This document shows, one piece after another, positions 1-11,640 of a stretch of 64,000 nucleotides of DNA. The position numbers and the translations under genes are program-made. The notes under the pieces were generated by a model. That model worked only from the letters and a program-made list of their open reading frames with translations, had not been told where the DNA came from and did not search any database. Source of the DNA: Wurfbainia villosa (lineage: Eukaryota; Streptophyta; Magnoliopsida; Zingiberales; Zingiberaceae); contig CM046003.1 in assembly GCA_025175895.1 (NCBI GenBank), positions 48,106,335-48,170,334 on the forward strand, given 5' to 3'. How positions within the stretch are numbered: the stretch's first letter is position 1; every line of letters begins with the position of its first letter.

Positions 1-603
1 TTGTGGGTATTGAACAGACTTGTAGACTATTGTTGATGCAGATAGCGGAAGGCTAGGTTATGGTGTTTCATAGGGATTTTATCCCTGAGTTGTTCGTACT
101 GAGTTGTATAACTTGGAGAGTACTTTTGAGTACTTAACTCATGTTATACGAGAAAGAAGAGTTGTTTGCATACCATTATCGGAATCAAGCCGGTATTTGG
201 TGATAAATGCAGAAAATAATCTTCGGGAAATAAAATATCACTTGACCATGGATTAGTGATGTTGAAAGAGTGTATTTCCCCGTGTCACTTTTAGTGACAC
301 ATTGTAAGGAATTCTTGAGCTTCAAGAAAGGGTGCTCGGTTAGTAATTGTGTACTGTGCAGAGTCGTGAGACTTGCGGAGGTTACGATCACCTAATAGCT
401 CAAGAAGATGAATGGATGAGTTAAGCCACCCAGGGTTATTGGCTTATAGTTGGATTAGGATGCCGGGATCTTCTATCAGATCTTGCCGGAAGACGTTGGA
501 TTGAGACAGGAGTTTAGAAATGACTCCGTACAAGGGTTTAAGAGTTGGAGACCGATAAGCAAATAATGCAGGTCAACTTAATAGAGTTAGAAGTCTCCAA
601 CTG

Positions 604-999
604 TTGGATAAAAGGAGTAAGATCAGGGTCACAGGCCTTGAGCTACTTTTCGATTATAGAAGACCAGCCACGGATCATCAGGATGTTCTCGTGGATATCA
701 GCAAAATCAGAACAAAGGCTCTGAAGGGATTGTGGGCGTGCAGTGCAGATCACGAAGACACGCGAAGCCAGATTATCTGTTGGAGCAGTTCAGATGTTGC
801 TATTGTTAAGCAACCAGTACAGTGGAGGAGGTGTACCTTGAAGATTCAGTTGAAGACTATCGATGGTGTTCCGGGAGGAAGATGCATCATCTCGACAGCA
901 GAGATCGGCACAGAAGATGTGGGTTACCTTATCAGCATCAACCTACTACCTCAGGAGTGGTTGGAGTTCCTTGATACTCCCTTGGCGAGATCGGCCTGA
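604..999 (+). pseudogene. uncharacterised 131-codon open frame within the decayed gypsy interior
   Basis: This frame opens with ATG and runs 131 codons, with no domain I recognise. It lies where gag or early pol would be expected, upstream of the RT remnant near 1850. The collinear stretch of G-A (about 39110-39560) is not open in the same frame over its full length; only its 3' half is open, in a partly similar frame. I therefore treat it as decayed element sequence that happens to be open, not a host gene. An accessory protein of the element is possible but unsupported. Confidence 0.2.
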
Positions 1000-1849
1000 G
1001 CGACGTGAGAAGACATTGTAGAAGACTCAGCAGACAACAACAAGTAGTTACCTCCAGATGTGTTTTACTTAGTGCAGAAGAGAGAGTATACGACGAAGGT
1101 CGTATCTATTTGGTATTCTACAGTTGTAGCTCGTAGATTTATGTGATAGAATCAGATGATCTAGGAAAAAAAATCCTTGGATCATTCATCGCAGAAATGC
1201 GACCGTTTTGTCGCGGACAATTGGATCTGATCTTATTCTCTTCGGAGAATGGCCGAAACCTGCGTGGAGCCTTTGGGATCAGATCGACAGATATTTCATC
1301 GTTCAGGGTATTACTCTAGTTTTACCCTCTGGGTTAATATGTTGAGAGATGTTTGTAGTTACATGTATCTGTATCTAGAACATTCTCAGTTGGATTAGAA
1401 GGGTCCTTTACATCGACTTGTGGATCGATGGTATCTCTACCGTCAGGTGAGATGAGGATCAACAATTAAGAAGTCAAGGGATGCCCTTAGACTCGGATAG
1501 ACATATCTTTACTGTAGACATATCCTTACGGATGGTCAAGTTGTTGAGATTATAGTATGATTATGTCCCTCAGATGTGCGTATAATCCGAGAGCATTCGG
1601 ATGTAGTTTCAGATGAACTCCTAGTCTTGCCATTGCTTAGGCAAGTGGAGTAGGCGATCGAAATGATTGCGAAAATAGTCCGGTATCGAAGATCACATAT
1701 CGAGTGATATTTTTGTTGGTATCAGTGTTGTTAAACACTATAAAAGAATTGGAAGAACGTGAGTTGCGATTATAGGAGATGTTGGAGGGGATATTTATCT
1801 ATCCCAGTATTTTTCCTTGAGAAGGATCCAGAACTCTTTGATAAAAGAG

Positions 1850-2000
1850 AGATGAACCTTTGAAATTATGCATCGATTATCGCAGATGGAATGCGATAAT
1901 TTTTGAAAGTAAATATCCTACGTTGAGGATAAATGATTTGTTTAGATCAGCTAAAGACACCTGTGTATACTCTAGGGTTGGTTTACGACTAGAGCATTGA
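1850..2000 (+). pseudogene. reverse transcriptase N-terminal remnant of G3
   Basis: The translation contains LCIDYRRWNAIIFESKYP followed by INDLFRSAKD. This corresponds to the conserved gypsy RT opening (LCIDYR-x-N, then KYPLPRIDDLFDQL). The catalytic DD box downstream is not intact in any continuous frame. The same remnant, also broken, occurs in G-A at about 40345-40450. It marks where RT once lay; it is not a functional gene. Confidence 0.6.
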
Positions 2001-3046
2001 TATGGTAGTGACATGGTGTCATATAAGTATCATTGTCGTTGTGATGATTGATATATCATCAGCCTAGAGAAAAAAGGGGATGCAGGTGTGTGGAGACGAC
2101 AATTTCATACTTGGTATGAATTGTATGAATTTTGATTAAGTTGCTAGACTAATTAATGATTTAGTTGTCATTGGATTTGAGAATCGTGTATCCTTAACAT
2201 GATTGGATCCTTTTGTAGTTGTTGGAGTTGCGTAACTTGGCCACTGTTCGTTGTGGTAGTTGGAGTTGCACACTCGACCACCGTAGATGGTGGTTTGCCT
2301 TATATGGTTTGGTTAGTACTGTAGATGTGGATAGAATGTCTTAGCATTACTATACCACAGACTTGTTTGACAAAGGTGATGTTGGAAATCATTTAGTCGG
2401 AAGCTGGTGAAACTAGTTACAAGACATAGACGACGGTTAACTTTTACACGAGTATTAGTTAATCCTTCCAGAGTGGATGAAAGGATGATGTACGCAGATG
2501 CGTCATTTCAAGGATCGGAATGATTCCGATGCAGATGAATGAGACATATCTTATGCCTACGACAGTTAAGAAACTACGAGATAGTCTGTCATATACATGA
2601 CATGACTTTAGTAGTTATTATCTGGATTTGTAGTTGTATGGAGCAGAAGTGCTCATTGAATTTAACAAGCTACTGGGTAGCTACAATGGAGTTGCTAGAG
2701 CGTGAACAGTTGCAACAATTGCAACAAGGGAGATTGATCGCTATAGTCTTCCATGCACTTACAGCGCGTGTGGAGTGTATCTTGGATGGTTGATGGATTT
2801 TTCTTTTGAGAAAATAATTCCCCGTCTCTGATAAGGATAGTGGGTTCCGGAGTTGCAGTGTTTAAGGAAGAGTTGCTACAGAAAGCACATCATTTGAGAT
2901 GGGCTATATACCTTGGTGGTACTCAGATGTACCGAGAGTTGAAACGTTTATACTGGTGAAATGGTATAAAGAGAATTATAGCAGATTTTGCTGCTCGATG
3001 TTTAGTATGCCAGTAGGTGAGGATTGAACATTAGAAACCCACTAGA

Positions 3047-3430
3047 TTGCTCCAGGAAATTCCAATTTTGGAATGGAAGTGGGAGCATATCACTATTGAT
3101 TGCGTTACGGGATTGCCTAGGACCCGTAAAGGACATGATGTGATTTGGGTGAGTGTGGAACGAATGACCAAATCAGTTCATTTCCTTTCTATTCGTGGGT
3201 CGTACTTGTTGGATCATTCGGTAGAGTTGTATTACCGAAAGATTATCAGATTGCGCGGGGTATTTTTAAGTACCATATCGGATAGAGATTCACGATTTAC
3301 CTTGCTATTTTGACAGAGTCTGCACCAGACTATGGGCACAGAGCTTCGGCTTAGTGCAACATTTCATCCGCAGACAGATGAATGGTCTAAGTGTATCATT
3401 TAGACGTTGGAGGATCTATTCAGATATTGT
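3047..3430 (+). pseudogene. integrase core remnant of G3 (Ty3/gypsy)
   Basis: The 88-codon frame from 3047 contains WKWEHITIDCVTGLPRTRKG (expected WEHITMDFVTGLPRT, first catalytic Asp) and ISDRDSRFT (second catalytic Asp region). Past the stop, the sequence continues as a degraded ATFHPQTD-E-S segment where the catalytic Glu would be. A stop directly after the second block and the loss of the third acidic residue mean it cannot encode active integrase. It is collinear with 41504-41788 in G-A. Confidence 0.8.
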
Positions 3431-3439
3431 GTCGTGGAT

Positions 3440-3740
3440 TATGGAGGTGTAGCTTATCGGTTAGTTTTACCTTCGATATTTGCGGGTGCTCACAACGTAT
3501 TTCCTATTTTTATACTGAGGAAATACATGTCGCATGTTGATCATGATCTGAAAGAGGTTCCGATTCTATCTCAGTCAAATGCGACTTACGAGGTGATTCC
3601 AGGGTGGAGCCTGGGTCGCAAGGAGCGACAGTAGTAGGACGGAGACCATCCGACTCGTAAAGGTTAGATGAAAGCATCATATCGATGAGGAGGCTATGTG
3701 GGAGCTGTAAGATACTATCTGTGCTCGATAGTCTCATCTG
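3440..3740 (+). pseudogene. integrase C-terminal / chromodomain remnant of G3
   Basis: A frame through 3440-3634 reads AYRLVLPSIFAGAHNVF then LRKYMSHVDHDL. This matches the integrase C-terminal AYRLALP / HNVFHVS / LRKY block of plant chromoviruses. After the stop, 3657-3740 reads VKVR-stop-KHHIDEEAMWEL, recognisable as the chromodomain VKVLW...EEATWELE motif. The Trp codon is replaced by TGA at 3669-3671, and the same stop is present in G-A at 42312-42314. About 200 bp between the core and C-terminal blocks are deleted relative to G-A. Confidence 0.6.
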
Positions 3741-3972
3741 TTAACTTGAGGAAGGTATGTGGTTCTTTCGGAAACTTGCTTGAAGTAATTTTTGCATGTT
3801 AGTACGAAATTTGGGGACCAAATTTTTATAAGTGGGGGAGAATGTAAAATACCGAAAAAAAAATATTCCTCAATAATTGATAAAACATCTTGTGGAATTT
3901 TTCAGAAATTTTTTAGAAATTTTTTTGGATTTAAACAGAGGTCTTATGGATATTTCATGGGGATAAACGGAT

Positions 3973-3988
3973 AGGCTTTTATAAAGCC
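3973..3988 (+). promoter_or_regulatory. candidate TATA box in G3 LTR
   Basis: AGGCTTTTATAAAGCC lies in the left part of the LTR, before the pyrimidine-rich and GC-rich leader-like block. TTTATAAA fits a plant TATA element. It is also a small imperfect palindrome, so the assignment is tentative. Confidence 0.3.
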
Positions 3989-6149
3989 TGTTTAGACGGG
4001 AATTAAATGGGTTAATTAACCCGATGCTTTCCGTTTTCCCGTCGATTCTTTTCCCCCGACTCCTTTTCTTTTCCCCCGACTCCTCTTCTTCTTTTCCCCG
4101 ATTTCTCTTCTTCCTTTTCTCCTCACCGATCGCGACGGGCCATCTCGCCGGGTGATCTCCGCCTCCACGCCACACCTCTCGCCGCCGCTCGCCCACGCTC
4201 GAGCTCGCCCGCCGCCATCGCCATGTCGGGAGCTGCCCCACCACGGGCGATAGTGGCTCCTCCTGATCTCGACGATGTCTCATTGCCATCACCGTCGCCT
4301 TCTCCCTCGCGCGCCGCCACGCCGCTGTCGCTGCCGCCACGAGATCCTCTTCAAACGCCGGTGCTTCCTTTCTCTGGATCGAGCCGTCGGAGCGATCTGT
4401 TACCAATCGCCCTCCGTTGATCCAAGTAGCTGCAAGCTCAAATCGACAAGATCTTGATCACTATCACCACCTCTCGATCCTTCTTCGTCTCCACTCACGC
4501 CAGCAGTCTTCCTACGTCGTCAAGGTCCCTCGGTGGTTGGTGCCATGTCGGCAGATGCCGCTGCTAGCGGTTCTGTTGGGAGACCTAGTCGGAGGGAAGA
4601 GCACCGATTGAAGCTCTACCCGACGTGATCCGGCCGAGTGCTCATCTGGAGCAGGGAGATTGACAGCGGTTGTGTTGCGGTTGGATTGGGAGTCACCTCT
4701 GCCAATTGATGAGGGAGCTAGGTAAGTTGAATCTCTCCTTGTTTTGGGACGAGATATGGGATTTTGATTTCGATCTCGTGGTTCCATTGGGTTGCAAAAG
4801 GTGTTTGGGAAGATGCTTCACAATCTCTGCCAAAGTTAGGGTAGCAAGGAGTTCGCCGGTGAACAGGGGATCGCCGTCGGAATTGGGTAAGTCGAGGCTA
4901 TCCTTCATCGCTAATCGGAGTTTTGTGATGGTCCCTGATGCTGTGGTGGTTGTTGTTAACTAGATTTGATTTGGAGTTAATTGTTCTTTAGGGATTTGAT
5001 TGATGGTAGAGGTTGTTGGATCTACCGTGGAGATCAGATTTGAGCAGGGTTGAGCATTCCGATGGCAGCTGGGATTTTGGATTTGGTTTCCTTGTGTGTT
5101 GTGGTGTTCCGTTGAGCGGATGAAGAAATATAAGGGCAGTTGGGGGAAAACGGCTGTAGCTGTGTCTTCATTTCCTTTTGATCGTGAGCTGTTATTCTGC
5201 GATCTTTGTAATGACAAGCTTCTAATATGGATGGGCAGCTACGATCGGGATCTCCATGGTTTTGTGAGCTGAGGATTGAAGTTGGGGTAAGTTCTGGATT
5301 GATCTATAGATGCTGTCAGATTTCTATTCTTCAATGTAAATTGTTGATGGCTAATTGGATATTGTTTTGTTGTTGATGAGTTGTGTGCTCGAGAGAGAGC
5401 TCAACTATGTGTGAATCGATATTGGTGCTTTGGACAGAAGCTGGATTTGAATTGGATCAAGACGTTGTAGAAGGTAAGTGTAGATTTAGATTGAATTACA
5501 GTTATGGTGTGATAATTATAACTGATGTTGTAGTTGAATCGATGGTTAGTAGTTAGTGAATACAGTTGTTCTATTGGTAAGATTTGGGATTAGGATTGGG
5601 TTAGATTCCTTTTCCTACCGATCGTTTATGTTAGTGCTTGAATTTAATTGTGAATCATGATATTTGCAGGACGTGGATACGAGGCAGATCCACGGACGTG
5701 AAGATATTATTTCACGGAGCTATTTAGCAGGTGGGTAATTTCCTACCTGGTCCGGGTAGATGTATTGCATTCAGATTTAGTCATAGATATGAGCATGTTA
5801 GGTGTTCATATTACCTTGACCCTGCTCTTATTATCGTATGCTTGAACTTATCGTTGGATATATTTATGCTCAATTGTTGATATCACATATACCCTATCAT
5901 GATTTAGGAGTTATAGATGTGATGTAAATTGACCTAGATGTTTAGTAGGGTGTAAATGTCAGTACGGGTGATGACCCAATTTATAAATTGGCAAAAAGGT
6001 CATCTGTGGGTAGGTAATGCCCTAAATGTAGGATTTATTTCCAATACCCATATGTTGCATACTTGTTACCAACCATGTATTGTGTAATGGTTAAGTGAAA
6101 GGTGATTAGTGTGTCGCTACGGACCGGTGGTCCTAGCTTAATATGATTA

Positions 6150-6432
6150 GTCGAGTACGACTCTCTATAGGATAGAGAGTGCGTCGTTCAGTTGAGTATG
6201 ACTCTCTATTGAAGAGAGAGTTATGATCAGTCGAGTACGACTCTCTACAAGATAGAGAGTCCGTCTATCAGTTGAGTACGACTCTCTACAGGATAGAGAG
6301 TGCGTCGATTAGATTGGTATGACTCTCTACAGGATAGAGAGTATTATGATCAGTTGAGTACGACTCTCCGTAGGATAGAGAGTGCGTTGATCTGGTTAGT
6401 ATGATTCTCTGTAGAATAGAGAGTCTATGGTG
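6150..6432 (+). repeat. tandem array of about seven short hairpins in G3 LTR
   Basis: Units of about 40-44 bp each contain the inverted repeat ACTCTCTAcaggaTAGAGAGT or a variant, separated by GAGTACG-like and GTCGATCA-like linkers. Seven units can be followed (stems near 6160, 6202, 6239, 6282, 6321, 6364, 6406). Stem arms co-vary in part; in the last unit, arms ATTCTCTG and AGAGAGT remain largely paired. Confidence 0.85.
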
Positions 6433-7822
6433 GATGTCTGTATGTGAGACATCGCATTCATGTCATTTGCATGCACGCTGGCGACGAGGTCTCCCTTGTG
6501 GTTGAGAGTGTCGCTAGTCATCCTACCTCCACGGTTACTCATAGGAGGAGTAACCGGTGTGAGGGCAAAGCATTGTGGTGCCGCACTCTACCACTATAGA
6601 CGGTGGTAGTTGGATTTGCGTGTCATAGTCCTGCATGTGTGGCACTCGACCACTCATGGGTAGTGACTGTCGGAGTGGCCAACAACAAGGACCCCCATCG
6701 TGTAGCTTGCTCTTTACGCTTATATGCTACTCGATCATACTATCCACTCGGCCACTCGAGAGTAGTGGTTGGTGTTGAGTTGGGACAGTTGTCATGCTCG
6801 AGCCACCGAGGCCACACTGGTGTTGTGGTAGCTTTAGGGTGAGCCGACATGACCATGCATGCTGCATTGTCGACTTATGGCATTTTTGCATATTATCATA
6901 TATATACATATATGCATGTATATATATATATGGATGATTGTGATTAGTATACATATATAGATGCAGTCTATATATATATGCTTATTGTGATGTTGCATTT
7001 AATTGTATTATATTTACTGCATTTGATTGTACATCATATTCATGCATATTTCTTGCATATGTTATACAGTTGTGTCGGATACTGGTATGTGTTGGACAAA
7101 CCATTAGATACCTTGACCTGTAGCTAGAGTATATTGTGAGTTGATCTACTCTTCCTGTTATATATATATGTTGGATATATGTTCAAGTTGGATCAGAGTA
7201 GCATGGCAGACTTTAGGTATGTCTGCATTTTTATGTTGTTTATTTGGTTAGATGGTATATGCTTGTATTTATATACTATGCTGATATACCTATTGTATCT
7301 TTAGAGTATGTTGTTGAAAATACATGTGATATGACATATATACATGTTTTTCTATTACCTGCTGAGTTTTACTCACCACCCCCCACGGACCCTGGGTTTT
7401 TCTGTCGCCCAGGTAATAGGTAGAAGACTTCGTGATAGCTTGGAGCACCACTGGCTGACATCTCATCTCACCTCCGAGGCTCCCGTATTGGTTTTGGGCT
7501 TTGCATCTGCCGTGTATTGTATTTGGAGTTTTCGTAGTGTACTATGTTGTGGACTTGTAGATTCGGATTTTGTCGATGTACTGTATGTGGTTGTGGTGTG
7601 TTAGTCATACCGGTATGCATGATGTGGATGTATTGTATATGTGGGGTTATGGGTATGTCGTTGTATTAGTTTCCGCTGTGTTTCATTATGTTGTTGTATT
7701 TTTATTTGTTATGTTATTGTTATTGTGGGCCTACAGGCCTTGTATTAACCCGAAATGTTGCCACGTACAGGGGAGGTGTCGTCCGTTTGATTTTGGGCTC
7801 GGCATGCTCTCGGGGCATGACA

Positions 7823-7911
7823 AAGGCTTTGGAGCAAAAAAAATATGATGGTCACACTAGGTCATTGGGTATTAGATACTACGGTGATTGACACTAGTAC
7901 TAGTGGGAGAT
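7823..7911 (+). mobile_element. 3' internal tail and polypurine tract of copia element C-A
   Basis: A short stretch ends in CACTAGTACTAGTGGGAGAT, the typical sequence before the 3' LTR of Tork/Angela-type copia elements. The LTR starts at 7912. The rest of the element's coding region lies left of G3, outside the window. Confidence 0.65.
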
Positions 7912-9703
7912 TGTTAGTGAAAGCCCTAGAGCCAATCATGTGATGATTGTTGTATGGACTTTATTGTATCATATTCCTATTTATAAAGGCATGGTTATTA
8001 TATTTACTTGTATTGGTGCCAAATAACTAAATATAATAATGTCCTTGAGTAGTAGGTTCTTATCTATATCAATCGATTGGTTGAATCGATAATGAGATGA
8101 TATAGAGAACACTACTCTTAATCATTCCTAGTCGAGTGTTAACATTCAGCGACAATGTTAATGCATAGAGACTAGCATGTAGGTCAACACGATGACTTGA
8201 TCTCACAGTCATGGATATGAGATATTAAGTTGACACATGGGTATGCATTGGAGAATGTATACTGAATGACCCGCCATGAGAAAGTATCATGGATCGTTAT
8301 ATGAGTGTCATATACTTTCTCATGTGGATATTAGTATGACTATTAGTCCTTAGACCTGAAGTCATCATGGTTCCCTACATAAGGAGTTGCATACTTTGGC
8401 TTCATCAAACGTCACCCGTAAATGGGTGGACTATAAAGGCGATTACTAGGTATGTAACAAATTATGCAGAGGGATGTGAGTGATGTAGATGAGATCTATC
8501 CCTCCTATATGACAGGGGTGACATGGATATTCTTGATAGAGGGAGACCACGAAGTGCATGGCCATGCCTAAATGAGTCAATATGAGATATTGAGCTCATT
8601 TAATTAGAGTGAGTCTACTTGGAGTTCAAGATATAGATTGTACCGAGGATGACACGGTCTATGCCTCGATTGGTCAATCTAGATGTCAAGGATAGAGGGA
8701 CATTGTCACATATTGTAAGAGTCACAATTAGTAGTCACAAAGGTGATGTTGGAGCTCAACATTCTTGTAACTTGGGTAGCAATGATGTGTTGCTAGATAC
8801 CGCTCATTGCTTATGTTCCTAAATCGGTTTAGGGACATTGCCAATATTACAAGAACCTATAGGGTCACACACAAAGGGCAATTAGATGGAGATTAGGTTC
8901 ATATGATGAACCATGAGGATTAGGTTCATGTGATAAACCAAATTGGATTAAGAGTAATCCTAATTAGATTAATTGAGTTGGACTCAATTTGATTCAAGTG
9001 TTGAATAAGTCTAATTTAGATTTGATTCATCAAATCAATTTAAATTAATGAATAGAGATTCATTAAATTAAATTGACTTGGATCAAATGGTTGGATTTGA
9101 TCAACCATGGGAGATAAAAGGTCAAGTTTGACTTGACCAAATGCCATGTCATGATGATGACTTGGCATGGCCGGCCTCCACATCATCATTGACACATCAT
9201 GGGGTGCCACCTCATGAGGGAGACCAAGAGCCATTGGCTCTTGGAGTTACATGCATGCATGTAACCCCCTCTCCATGAAGTGGTCGGCCACTTGATTTGC
9301 ATTAGATGTAAAATTCATTTTGGTGAGTTACTTCAACTTCATCTTCTTCCTTGGATCATCTTCCTCTCAAGCTTGCTCTCCCATCCCTCTCTTTGGCCGA
9401 ACCATCCATAGGGTGTTAGCACACTCAAGGGTGTGTTTTCTCCACCTATTGCTTGTGTGGATACCAATAGAGGAGTGTGCACTTGACGCTCTTGAGTTCC
9501 GACGAATCTTTTGGACGAGCGGGATTTGCGAAGGGCGCCGCATCGAGGGTAATAATCTCATCTTCTAGATCTAAGGTAGATCTAGGGTTTTTAGTAAACA
9601 CATACATGTTTTAGTTTTAATACATCTTCGCACTGATCCATGACCGGACTTCCGGGGTTTCTGCAACGCAAAAAGCAGTTTTTGCGGATCGGAAAGTCCA
9701 ACA
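7912..9703 (+). repeat. 3' LTR of copia element C-A
   Basis: It begins TGTTAGTGAAAGCC after a polypurine tract and ends GGAAAGTCCAACA. The right boundary is set because the following sequence (from 9704) reads directly into the gag frame of a different copia element, C-B. Length is about 1.79 kb. There is no second copy in the window, so boundary and insertion duplication cannot be cross-checked. Open frames inside it (for example 9320-9568) are incidental. Confidence 0.7.
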
Positions 9704-10604
9704 AGGAGTGCATCGAAAAATTTTAAATTTAACAAATCTAATGATAGGAGAAGAAGGCCAAGGAGGAAGATCATATGCTATAATTTCCAAGGAGAGGGAC
9801 ACATAAGGGATGATTGTCCCCTCTTGAACAAGAGCAAAGAAGAAAGGAGGAAGAAAGAAGAAAATAAGAAGGGGAGCAAGAAGAAGGAGGATGAAAAGAA
9901 AATCAAGGAGAAAGGGAAGGCAAAGGCACATAAGGTCACATGGGATGATCCATCATCCTCATCGGAAGAAGAAGAAGCATTCACAAGCCTTGCCCTAATG
10001 GCAATAGAAGACTTGGACTCCACCTCCTCCGAGGAAGAAGAAAGAAGCACTAGTGAGGAGGAGAGCTCGAGTGAAGGGGGAGCATCCTCATCTTCATCCT
10101 CATCATCGAAAGAGGATTTGGTAAGTGAGGTAACAAATCTCCCTCCCAAGAAAATTATGTCTATGATTTCTAGCTTAACTAAGGAATTATTTCGGGCTAG
10201 AAAAAAAATAAAAGCATGCAAAATGAAATTAAGGCCCTAGAAGAAAAGCTAAAAAATGCATGTTTAAATATTAATGATAATGTCTCTTCTAGTTTTGATA
10301 ATACATGTTCACATGATGATTACATGTCTTTTAATGTTAATGATGCATGTATTGAGGAAAATAGGGTTTTAAGAGAAAAGGTAGATCATTTAACTAAGGC
10401 CCTAGAAAAATTTACCATAGGCTTCAACACTTTGAATATGATCATTGGGAGCCAAAGGGCAAGTTTCAATAAAAAAAAGCCTAGGTTATAAGGGAAATAA
10501 AAATGAAAAGACCTACCATTGCCTAATTGCTAGGGGTCAAGCTAAAAATAAAATGGTAGCTAGAAGATGGATCCCTAAAGAATATTTAGTGAATCCTATA
10601 GGAA
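9704..10604 (+). pseudogene. gag (zinc-knuckle and acidic/Ser-rich region) of copia element C-B, split by CACTA
   Basis: From about 9710 the frame reads ASKNFKFNKSNDRRRRP, then a zinc-knuckle CYNFQGEGHIRDDC in which the second Cys is Phe. A Lys/Glu-rich stretch, HKVTWDD, a Ser/Glu-rich segment and a coiled-coil-like end follow, reaching FTIGFNTLNMIIGSQRASF near 10460. After a frame change it continues WIPKEYLVNPIG to 10604. The outer CACTA then interrupts, and KNLYWVPKSILKG resumes at 21842. The N-terminal part is cut off by C-A. The architecture matches the SIRE/Maximus-type gags at 25399 and 58229. Neither half can make intact capsid protein. Confidence 0.8.
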
Positions 10605-11640
10605 CACTACAAAAAATGTAGTCTTTGGCGACAAATTTTGCAATGAATTTTGATTCAAAATTCGTTGCAAAATTTGTTTGTAACGAAATTTGCAATAATT
10701 TTTTTTCGTTGGAAATAATTCATCGCTAAATTTGGCAACGAAAACAAAAAATTCGTCGCAAAAATGGCAATGAATAAAATTTTCGTTGCAAAATTCGTCG
10801 CCAAATTTGGCGACGAAAATAATTATTCATCGTCAAATTTGGCGATGAAAAATAGTTCGTTGCCAAATCTACAACGAAAAAATAGTTCGTCGCCAAATCT
10901 GCAACGAAAAAATAGTTCGTCGCCAAATCTGCGACAAAAAATTAATTCGTTGCAAAAATTTGGCGACGAAAATACCTATTCGTCGCCAAATTTGGCGACG
11001 AAAATACCTATTCGTCGCCAACTTTGGTGACAAAAATAACTATTCGTCGCCAAATTTGGCGACGAAACATAGTTTATCACCAAATCTGCAACGAAAAAAT
11101 AATTCATCGCCAAATCTGCGACGAAAACAAAATTCATCGCAAAAATTTGGCAACGAAAATAACTATTCGTCGCCAAATTTGGCGACGAAAATAGCTATTC
11201 GTCATCAAATTTAGCGACGAATATTTATATTCGTTGCCAAATCTGCGACGAAAATATAGTTCGTTTCAAAATCTAATAAATAGATTTTCACGAATAAAAA
11301 TAAATTTGGCGGCGAATTTTTTTTAGTCTCCAAATCTACGACGAAAAAATAAATTTGTTGCAAAATATTCATTCCCAATCGACTGAAGAATACCATTAGT
11401 CGACTAACGAGTGACCAGTTTGACTGGTCAATTGGCTAGCAAAAGTTCTGTAAGGTTCTACAGTAAATCAGTCGATTGATACTCATTATCAGTCGATTGA
11501 TAATGTTCCATCAGTCGACTGGTGGATTTTCTAGTCGACTAGCTTCGCAGATTTTGCAACAAAATTATATTTTCGTCGCCAAATTACCGACAATTTTTTT
11601 TTCTTGGCTAAATTTGTGATGAATCTTATTTTTGTTGCCA
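10605..11640. repeat. left sub-terminal repeat zone of outer CACTA
   Basis: The zone is built of direct and inverted copies of TTCGTCGCCAAAT and variants. Four copies form a perfect 24-bp palindrome (core CGTCGCCAAATTTGGCGACG) at 10794-10817, 10979-11002, 11043-11066 and 11166-11189. Repeats thin out past 11380. Open frames here on both strands are products of the repeat, not genes. Confidence 0.9.
11375..11545. repeat. cluster of GTCGAC-type palindromes in outer CACTA
   Basis: The segment contains CAATCGACTGA, TTAGTCGACTAA, two CAGTCGATTGA, one perfect CAGTCGACTG (11512-11521) and CTAGTCGACTAG. This is the same palindrome family seen in the copia LTRs at 23457-23784 and 29243-29314. It interrupts the sub-terminal repeat pattern, which resumes briefly at 11555-11640. 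Confidence 0.75.

Larger units (their letters stand above)
1..7822 (+). mobile_element. G3: partial Ty3/gypsy LTR retrotransposon, decayed, 3' portion
   Basis: The window opens inside the internal region of this element. It holds scattered RT, RNase H, integrase and chromodomain remnants, then a polypurine tract (AGTGGGGGAGA, about 3831-3841) and a full 3' LTR. The internal part is collinear with 38465-42484 of element G-A, so the missing left end (5' LTR, primer site) should lie upstream of the window. It is nested in copia element C-A, whose internal tail resumes at 7823. The 5-bp target duplication cannot be checked because only the right flank (aaggc, 7823-7827) is visible. Confidence 0.85.
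3843..7822 (+). repeat. 3' LTR of G3 (about 3.98 kb)
   Basis: It begins TGTAAAATACCG directly after the polypurine tract and ends CGGGGCATGACA, giving TG...CA termini. The right half, from about 5725 on, is clearly similar to the LTRs of G-A (35952-37942 and 43686-45663). The left half (about 3860-5700) is not recognisably similar to theirs. It contains a C/T-rich then GC-rich block (4030-4400), a tandem hairpin array (6150-6432) and an AT-rich tract near 6890-6990. The LTR supplies promoter and polyadenylation signals. Confidence 0.88.

Noticed and set aside
4123..4787. Frames on both strands of the G3 LTR GC-rich block
   Set aside because: Composition-driven; they overlap each other in many frames, with no recognised protein and no counterpart in related LTRs.
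6150..6432. CRISPR-like array (regular repeats with spacers)
   Set aside because: Repeats are imperfect hairpins with similar, not unique, linkers, and they lie inside plant retrotransposon LTRs. There are no cas genes and this is a eukaryotic genome.
9824..10221. Minus-strand frame rich in Ser/Asp and Phe/Leu opposite the C-B gag
   Set aside because: It is the antisense of the Lys/Glu/Ser-rich gag segment, whose plus-strand frame follows a zinc knuckle.
10726..11396. Several repetitive 60-90 codon frames on both strands
   Set aside because: They are generated by the CACTA sub-terminal palindromes; the repeat translates into (N/S)LATK-like units without meaning.
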